From the NCBI GenBank assembly GCA_014729055.1, contig WJKO01000066.1:1-14094 (forward strand): a stretch of DNA of 14,094 nt. The letters are read 5' to 3'. The stretch is from Promethearchaeota archaeon (GTDB lineage Archaea; Asgardarchaeota; Lokiarchaeia; Sigyniarchaeales; Promethearchaeaceae). The translations under genes were made by a program, and so were the position numbers. A model generated the notes under the pieces. That model worked only from the letters and a program-made list of their open reading frames with translations. It was not told the DNA's origin and searched no databases. Positions 5,982 through 12,600 of the stretch are shown here, one piece after another (the stretch's first letter is position 1; every line of letters starts with the position of its first letter).

Positions 5982-6920
5982 TTAACCGAGAATCTGTTTT
6001 ATTTTATCTTTCAATTGGGCGCGTTTTTGTTCATCTTTTTCAAGATCTGCTGCTTTCATCAAGTTTTCAAATAATTCCTTCTTCCCTTTGAAATTATTTT
6101 TAATTAATTTCTTCACATGCTCATTTTTGGGCTTTAATAGAAAGGATTTGGCAACGGCTACTTTCCCAATGTTACTTAAAGCTCTAGCTGCTTTTTCCGC
6201 GACATCAAGATATTTATCATTTAGTTTGTTGATGAGCGCGTCTATAGCTCTTGCATCTTTTATCTTTCCTAAAGCAATAGCTGCATCTCGGCGTACATAC
6301 CAGAGAGGGTCACTCAATGCCCTAATAAGAGCTGAAGTTGCTTTTTTTGATTTAATTTTTCCCAATGCTAAAGATATTGCACATCTGATTTGTGCTTCAT
6401 CATCATCATATTCGGCAATTAAAGCGCCGACCGCTTTTTCGTCTCCCAAATCACCTAACGCTTTTATTGCTTTGATTTGCACATCGTGATACTTCATTCC
6501 TTCTTCTTTTAAAGTATCCGTTACTTGTTCTTGGTCTACATCTCTCTGTGCTCCTGAACTTTTATATACTTTAGCACCTCCCCCTTTTATTAACCTTAAG
6601 AGAGGTTCTATTGCACGTTTATCTTTCAGTTTTCCTAAAGCCCATGCTGCATTCTGTCTTACGTAGTAATCCTCATCGTGTAAAGCTTCACAGAGCGCAT
6701 TCAAAGCGGATTTGTCTTTTATTTTTCCCAAAGCTCTAGCGGCGTTGTTTCTTACGACTTTATCGTCATCATTTTTTAGAAGATCTATGATCTGAGGTAC
6801 TGCAGCCTTTACGTTCATCTCTCCCAAGTTAAATAACGCCTTCTTCTTTGCTTGAGTATCTCCTTCTTCAAGATCAGAGATCCAATTTTTGGCGTTTTCT
6901 GATAACGATAAGTCGACCAT
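5982..6920 (-). CDS. HEAT-repeat (PBS lyase-type) scaffold protein
   Basis: This 312-residue soluble protein has no signal peptide and consists of about seven HEAT-like repeats of ~31 residues with the signature VRxxAAxALGKIKDxxAIxALIxxLxD. Repeats begin near residues 20, 51, 83, 142, 173, 204 and 235. Repeats 3 and 4 are separated by an insertion of about 28 residues (114-141) containing GGGAKVYKSSG and an acidic/Gln segment. The C-terminal 50 residues are Lys/Glu-rich helices. HEAT arrays of this class are usually protein-interaction scaffolds; no lyase active site is implied by the name. ATG at 6918-6920 is the only reasonable start and no clear Shine-Dalgarno precedes it, so the message may have a very short leader. 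The gene is convergent with the methyltransferase (29 bases between stop codons) and divergent from the hydrolase gene. Its partner is unknown. Confidence 0.9.
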   Translation of the reverse strand: MVDLSLSENAKNWISDLEEGDTQAKKKALFNLGEMNVKAAVPQIIDLLKNDDDKVVRNNAARALGKIKDKSALNALCEALHDEDYYVRQNAAWALGKLKDKRAIEPLLRLIKGGGAKVYKSSGAQRDVDQEQVTDTLKEEGMKYHDVQIKAIKALGDLGDEKAVGALIAEYDDDEAQIRCAISLALGKIKSKKATSALIRALSDPLWYVRRDAAIALGKIKDARAIDALINKLNDKYLDVAEKAARALSNIGKVAVAKSFLLKPKNEHVKKLIKNNFKGKKELFENLMKAADLEKDEQKRAQLKDKIKQILG

Positions 6921-6959
6921 GTTAAATCATTTTTTTTGTTTCTAAAGATAATTATGTTC

Positions 6960-6991
6960 TTATTTTTTAATTATCTTATTTTTTAATTATC
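6960..6991. repeat. Perfect 16-base tandem repeat in the divergent spacer
   Basis: TTATTTTTTAATTATC occurs twice in direct succession (6960-6975 and 6976-6991), between the divergent HEAT-repeat and hydrolase genes. It could be slippage in AT-rich DNA or a paired regulator site. Confidence 0.8.
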
Positions 6992-7008
6992 TTTTTCTCA
7001 ATTTTTAT

Positions 7009-7051
7009 ATCAATTTTTTGAATAAACTGTTTGATCAATTTTTTCAATAAA
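7009..7051. repeat. Pair of 18-base near-identical direct repeats upstream of the hydrolase gene
   Basis: ATCAATTTTTTGAATAAA (7009-7026) and ATCAATTTTTTCAATAAA (7034-7051) differ at one base and start 25 bases apart. They end 18 bases before ATG 7070, where a regulator could block transcription or translation. With the 16-base tandem repeat they make up most of the 6921-7069 spacer, in which I see no gene. Confidence 0.7.
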
Positions 7052-7069
7052 TCTCACCAAGATTTTCTT

Positions 7070-8929
7070 ATGAAACTTTTTACATACAAATCAAGAAAAA
7101 TCTTGCTCATAATTCTATTCAGTGGAATATTTTTGGGATTTTTCTCAATTATTTATTTCCATTATATTCTGCCGAATTCTTACCATTATAATACATCATT
7201 TGAAACGGAAGTTACGATAGATGGAACGGTTACGAGTTTTTCAATTGATGGGATGGTTTATGAACCAAAAAAGGGGCTATTAACTGATCAAGACTCTGAG
7301 AAAAGACCTTTGGCAGTTTTGATTCACGGATTCGCTATGAGTAAGGAATTTATGCGATCAATAGGCATTGAATTGGCAAGAAGAGGCATAACAAGCATTT
7401 CAATAAGTATGCCAGGTCATGGATTTTCCGATGCGCCTTATTACTTTACAAATGTTTCAACGCAAGCTGCGATTGATGCAATCGATTATATGATGAGTGA
7501 AAATTCTAGATTACATTATAACATTGATGAATCCAAGATCGGCTTGATTGGACATAGCATGGGGGCAATGACGGTTATTAAAGCAGGATTTTTAGACTCA
7601 AGAGTTAATTACACGATTGCTATCGCCCCACCATCAGGAACTTCTGATTTTTTAGCTGAAAATGATAATTATGAGTTAAGCTTCGGTGGAGACATGAGAG
7701 AATGGGTCGACCTAACAAAGCCATCCAATCTATTACTTATCAGGGGTGAATGGGATGAGGCTGTTTATGAGTTAGATGCACAAAGAATAATGCAAAATGC
7801 AACTGGAGAATCATCAATCGAACCTGGAATATTATATGGTGATTTTTCTTCGGGAACAGCGCGTCAATATAATCGCTATCCTTTTATGGATCACGCGACC
7901 GAATCATTTGATCCCAGATCCGTTACGGACATGATGAAGTGGATTGCAAGTTCATATAATTTGTCTTCAGAGGAATTTAATGGCGATCTAAATGTATATC
8001 CTGCTATGATTCGACCATTATTATTCTTGATATCGATTGTTTCGGCTTTTCTGTTATTTATGCCATTAAGTAGTTATTTGGCAGAGAAATTGTTAAAGAA
8101 AACACCATCTCAAGTTGAGAATGAAATTCTTTGTTTAGGAGAACAATCAAAGACAAAAACCGATAAGCAATCAAATCGAGATGACCTAAAGAAAATCTTA
8201 AAAATCTTGGGAATATACTTCTTGTTTGTAACCGTTATTCCAAGTATTATAGGGCAATTTATTTCATTTCATTGGACTATCAGTAATTCTATGATTGCAG
8301 ACGCTGCTGTGCCAGTGTTCTTTATTTCTGGTCTATCCGCGCTCTTGATACTGTTAATTGATAGTAAAACAAATAAATTAAAGCTAGATCTAAAAAAATC
8401 GTTAAAAGAAGGAATATATCATGGATTTACGAGGAATGCAAAATATATTCTCTATTTGTTTATAACATTGATATTTTCTATCGGATTAGTTGTTTTATTT
8501 TGGACACTAGGACTTTTCAATATGGCAATTCCTCCTTATAATTTGTTTGCATGGATTTTATGCATCTTAATGATTGTTCCTATTAGTTTCATAAACGATC
8601 TGCTATTAAGACGTGAGATCTATAAGATTATGAGAAAACGGACCACCAAATGGAAAGCAAGATTAATAACGCCTATAGTAATAACCTTGACTACTGCGTT
8701 TTGTTTATCGATAACTCTGGCTGTAACCGTAGGAGCTCCGATATTAGAGGGAATATTACTCAGTTTCATATTCTGGTTTTTCATCGTCTTTCTTTCATTA
8801 TTTATTATAGATTTTCCATTTGCAAGTTGGAGTTTTTACGCGGAAGGAACTATTTATGCCTCGACATTGATACCACCTTTGTTTTTGTCGTTCATAATTT
8901 TTATTTTTCCGATAGCCTCCATGACATAG
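7070..8929 (+). CDS. Alpha/beta hydrolase fused to a polytopic membrane domain
   Basis: This 619-residue protein starts with a signal anchor (11-33), followed by an alpha/beta-hydrolase domain (about 45-295) predicted outside the membrane. The oxyanion-hole strand is LIHGFAM (84-90). The nucleophile elbow GHSMG (161-165) supplies S163. The acid is probably D229 (RGEWDE) and the base H275 (FMDHATESF), so the triad looks complete. The C-terminal half has about eight membrane helices (about 313-333, 378-400, 411-430, 456-480, 491-510, 532-552, 560-581, 599-616), with a charged loop at 340-375. It resembles a secreted esterase/peptidase of the dienelactone hydrolase/prolyl-peptidase superfamily tethered to a membrane module; the substrate is unknown. 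The frame extends upstream to a TTG at 7031. ATG 7070 is preferred because the upstream 13 codons fall in the AT-rich repeats and lack a ribosome binding site. It is transcribed alone or leads into the GTPase gene 130 bases downstream. Confidence 0.85.
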   Translation: MKLFTYKSRKILLIILFSGIFLGFFSIIYFHYILPNSYHYNTSFETEVTIDGTVTSFSIDGMVYEPKKGLLTDQDSEKRPLAVLIHGFAMSKEFMRSIGIELARRGITSISISMPGHGFSDAPYYFTNVSTQAAIDAIDYMMSENSRLHYNIDESKIGLIGHSMGAMTVIKAGFLDSRVNYTIAIAPPSGTSDFLAENDNYELSFGGDMREWVDLTKPSNLLLIRGEWDEAVYELDAQRIMQNATGESSIEPGILYGDFSSGTARQYNRYPFMDHATESFDPRSVTDMMKWIASSYNLSSEEFNGDLNVYPAMIRPLLFLISIVSAFLLFMPLSSYLAEKLLKKTPSQVENEILCLGEQSKTKTDKQSNRDDLKKILKILGIYFLFVTVIPSIIGQFISFHWTISNSMIADAAVPVFFISGLSALLILLIDSKTNKLKLDLKKSLKEGIYHGFTRNAKYILYLFITLIFSIGLVVLFWTLGLFNMAIPPYNLFAWILCILMIVPISFINDLLLRREIYKIMRKRTTKWKARLITPIVITLTTAFCLSITLAVTVGAPILEGILLSFIFWFFIVFLSLFIIDFPFASWSFYAEGTIYASTLIPPLFLSFIIFIFPIASMT

Positions 8930-8950
8930 AGATATTTCGTTCCTACCATT

Positions 8951-8961
8951 TCTTTTTTTTT
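8951..8961 (+). terminator. Oligo-T terminator after the hydrolase gene
   Basis: A T-rich run (TCTTTTTTTTT, then GTTTTT) begins 21 bases after the stop codon, consistent with archaeal intrinsic termination. Confidence 0.5.
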
Positions 8962-8987
8962 GTTTTTAAAATAATCAGAGAATAAAG

Positions 8988-8996
8988 TTATAAAAG
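8988..8996 (+). promoter_or_regulatory. Possible TATA box of the small GTPase gene
   Basis: TTATAAAAG resembles an archaeal TATA box. Transcription would start near 9015-9022, leaving a leader of about 40 bases that contains the AGGTG ribosome binding site. It sits just after the oligo-T of the upstream gene. Confidence 0.45.
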
Positions 8997-9045
8997 TATG
9001 AGAGACTAATTTAAAATAAGAAATTACAGAAAATTAAACCCTAAT

Positions 9046-9050
9046 AGGTG
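9046..9050 (+). promoter_or_regulatory. Ribosome binding site deciding the GTG start of the GTPase gene
   Basis: AGGTG lies nine bases before GTG 9060. There is no in-frame ATG before the P-loop, so this site supports the GTG start. Confidence 0.6.
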
Positions 9051-9059
9051 TAAACTCGA

Positions 9060-9593
9060 GTGTCGGAACCGACAAAAAACTATATATTAAAGATTTGTTG
9101 TTGTGGAGATGGGTCTGTGGGTAAGACCTCTATGGTTTTGCAGTTCTGCGAACGAAAATTTCAAGAAAATTACATTATGACAATTGGGAGTAATTTTGCT
9201 GTTAAAGAGATGGATCTTCCAGAGATAAATACGTTTGTTAAATTACAGATTTGGGACTTAGCGGGACAACAACATTTTTCATTTGTTCGTCCGCCGTTCT
9301 ATCGAGGTGCTTCTGGAACCGTTATGGTCTTTGATATTACAAGAAGGGAGAGTTTTCAACATATTCTCGATTGGAAACAGGAAGTTGATCAAGTCATCCC
9401 AGACAAACCTTTCATTATAGTTGGAAACAAGATCGACCTTGCAGATGAAAGAGTAGTATCTAAGCATGAAGGAGAGGAGTTAGCTAAATCGTTAGGGGTT
9501 CTATACTACGAGACGAGTGCAAAAACTGGAGAGAATCTCAATGTAGCATTTCGTAAGCTAGTAGATGAGATTCTTTCAAAAACTAACACTTAG
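9060..9593 (+). CDS. Ras/Rab-like small GTPase
   Basis: This 177-residue protein is a single-domain small GTPase close to eukaryotic Ras/Rab proteins in length and motifs. G1 is GDGSVGKTS (16-24), the switch I threonine is T41 (TIGSNF), and G3 is WDLAGQQ (65-71) with Q70 at the catalytic glutamine position. G4 is NKID (123-126) and G5 is TSAK (152-155). The FYRGASGTVMVFDITRRESF stretch is typical of the Rab/Ras group. Asgard archaea encode many such proteins, and this one supports an Asgard origin. The C-terminus ends at KTNT, directly after the last helix. It has no hypervariable tail or CaaX/CC lipidation motif, so any membrane association would need another mechanism. A CCC cluster (13-15) precedes the P-loop and might be a lipid or metal site. 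No GAP, GEF or roadblock gene is visible in the window. The gene probably has its own promoter. Confidence 0.95.
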   Translation: MSEPTKNYILKICCCGDGSVGKTSMVLQFCERKFQENYIMTIGSNFAVKEMDLPEINTFVKLQIWDLAGQQHFSFVRPPFYRGASGTVMVFDITRRESFQHILDWKQEVDQVIPDKPFIIVGNKIDLADERVVSKHEGEELAKSLGVLYYETSAKTGENLNVAFRKLVDEILSKTNT

Positions 9594-9619
9594 AAAACTA
9601 ACTTCTAAAATAGATAAAA

Positions 9620-9626
9620 TTTTTTT
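9620..9626 (+). terminator. Oligo-T stretch after the GTPase gene
   Basis: Seven T residues 26 bases after the stop codon, in an AT-rich spacer, are compatible with archaeal termination before the surface-protein gene. Confidence 0.4.
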
Positions 9627-9674
9627 CTGCTGTATCTTTCTAGATCGTAACTAGTTAAATAGCTGTGTTTTTTC

Positions 9675-12600
9675 ATGGATAACTTGAGAAAAAAATGTCA
9701 TCAGAGAAAATATTATAATCAGATATTTGGGTTATTTGTTTTATCAATTCTATTAAATCTATCTATAATTTCTCAAGTGGATCTTAATTTGGATCCTTTT
9801 ACAGAGGATGATTTTGATTCTGAAGATAAGATTAATAGCTTTAGTGAAGTTGAAGTGGCAAAATATGATACAATTTCGAACAATGGGACAGAATTGAACG
9901 TCACGGGTTTAGTTAAAGCCAATAATACTGAATCAGCAACTTATATGAATGTCAATAATGGTTATGACTATGGTATTTCAGTACCCGATAAAGGATCAAT
10001 AACTGAAATGAATTTTACACTAACGAATCCAGAGAAAATAAATCAATCCTCGATTGTTGTGAACGATACTCTTAGCAATCAGCCAAGCTATAACATTGCT
10101 TATGAGGACGAAGAATATATTGGACTAAACTCAACTTTCACTGTTGAGGCAGAAAGTGTAGATCTGTATCCGTTAGGAAATATAAGCATCCATGTTAACT
10201 CTAGCGAAGAGATTGAACCTAATTTCTATCTAAACTATACAGACGGAGATGGAATTTATTCATTTAATGTATCACGCGAGAATATTGGAGATCTTAATGT
10301 ATCAATAAAATTCTATTACGAAAATGATACATTGTATTCAACTGAAATTGTTATAGTTTCTTTCTATGATTTTTCTAATACCACAATAAATTCAATAGAG
10401 TATTCAATCCAATATACTCATCAAATGTATTTGAATCAGACTGGCACCATTTTAATAGACTCTACGGATGGTTCAATAGCAACAGTTGGTGATATTGATA
10501 TTCAATGGGATAATGTTCAAAAATGGAGTTTTACTGGAGATGGTATTCATCAAATCGAATATTATAATGATTCTATCGGTATTCACCAAGTAAATGTCTT
10601 AATCTATACTGTATCTGCCAATCTTTACGCAAATGAAAGCTTTGATGTTGAAATAATTCCAAGATCAAATACTTCGATTGAAAATTATTCATTTGGAGAT
10701 TTATATTACAACATCACATATAATTCGGATTCTAAAACAGGTCATAATGCCTCAATATCTTTGAAAACTATTGATACGACTTATTATAGTCATGGAGATA
10801 TTAATATAACGATAGAAAACGCCGATGAATATTATTATGAAAATCAGAGCGGTGTTGGGGAATATATCTTCAATGTAAAGCGCAATACCGCGGGCTCAGT
10901 TAATCTCGAATTCAAGCTTTATAATTCTACTTCCGATTTGAATATTACAGAGTCTTTTAGCATAATATTTTTTGAAAACTTTAATGAACAGACTGTAAAT
11001 GGAATTGAGTATGAAATCAAGTATCCTGCCAATTGTTATATAGGATTTAACGGCACTGTATATCTAGATATTAATGATGGAACCAATTTAACCGTAGGTA
11101 ACATCGGATTATATTATGATAATATATTAAATAATACTTTTAATGGAGCCGGCAATTATGAGAATAATATTACAGCAGATACTGCGAATATAAAAACGGT
11201 CAAATTTGAGTTTAATTATACACTAAACGAATGGTTTTATAACCAGAGTTTCTTGATCAACTTCGCTTCCAAGCCGACTAACTATGGAACACCCATAATT
11301 CAAGAGAGTATACAAGAAAGTGGCTTGAACACTACAACAACAGATCCCAATAATATTAATAGATGTCGAGCCATTTCTATGGAATTTACGTTAATAGAAC
11401 CAACCAATATTACCGGGTTTACATTATTTTGTGAGTCAACTGTTATTTATGGCGATCTAATCTTTGATCTGCACGAAAACAACTATGCGGGTTCTATCTT
11501 ACAATCCGAAGTATATCCCACTGTGAGTTTTACTAACGCTGATTGGCATACTTTCAATTTTGAGACAGAAACGCTATCCGCAGGCACATACTGTTTAGTA
11601 ATTAATGGAACTCAATTATCTGACCTCTTAGACGTCGATTACGACTATTTTGATTGGTATTGTGCTCCTGGCAATAAAAGTTCTCATGATGCATTTTTCA
11701 AGGTTTGGGGACAGCCGTGGACTCATCTTGATCAAGATTATTTATTAAAAATAGAATACCAAGAATGGGTAACGAGTTCTTTCAATGAAGTAAAAATTAA
11801 TGGCACAGTAGACGGATTAGAAAAAGAATACGATATTATCGATTCAAATGTGGCAAAAATAAATTTCACAGAAGAAGGACCTTGGACGCCCGATATAGGG
11901 CAAAATTCGATAATGGTCTCGTTTAATTCAAATATTACATGCAAGGTAGATTTCCAATTAAATGCAAGTTATGATGTACTGCAAAAAACTAATAAGTCCT
12001 ATTATGAGATAATTGATACTGACGGAATAGAACCAATTGAGTGGGATTTTATATTCCCGGGTAGTGAACTAAGTAATATCAATATACAAAATATGGATGT
12101 TTATGATTATCAAGCGGAAATCCAAATTCCCGAAAATTGGTATGCATTGAATGGATCTTCAATTGGATACTCCGAAAACTATGGAATAGAAGCAGTTATT
12201 AGTTTAAATACCTCAGCAGCACAATTAAATTGGAATTTTGAATCACTTTCCTCCGTAGTTGATTCAGACATTGAAATTAAAGAACTAACGATCTCTGGTA
12301 TAAATGAGGTAGGGAGGGGAGAAGATGTTACGGTTTATGGCACTGTTCCAGATAACTACAGAGATTATTATGCAAATGTATCAATATGGCATAATGACGA
12401 TCTAAACTATACAGATTCAATTATAAATAATACGCTAGAGTTTCGCTTTTCTACTTGGTCAGTTCCGTCTGATGCACCTCCTGGAGAATATGAAGCATAT
12501 ATTTATTGGTGTAATGGAACTGACATTGCAATAATGGCAACAAACTTTACCGTTAAATTAAAAGCATCTTTTACTGGAATGCACCAATATGGAGATATAT

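Noticed and set aside
6088..6489. Plus-strand ORF of 133 codons
   Set aside because: Antisense of the HEAT-repeat gene; its apparent regularity mirrors the repeats on the other strand.
7031..7069. TTG start adding 13 residues to the hydrolase
   Set aside because: The extra codons fall in the spacer repeats, have no ribosome binding site, and would put a polar segment before a normal signal anchor.
8650..8985. Plus-strand ORF of 111 codons overlapping the end of the hydrolase gene
   Set aside because: Mostly inside the membrane domain of the hydrolase gene in another frame, with unusual Cys/Phe/Tyr composition and no Shine-Dalgarno.
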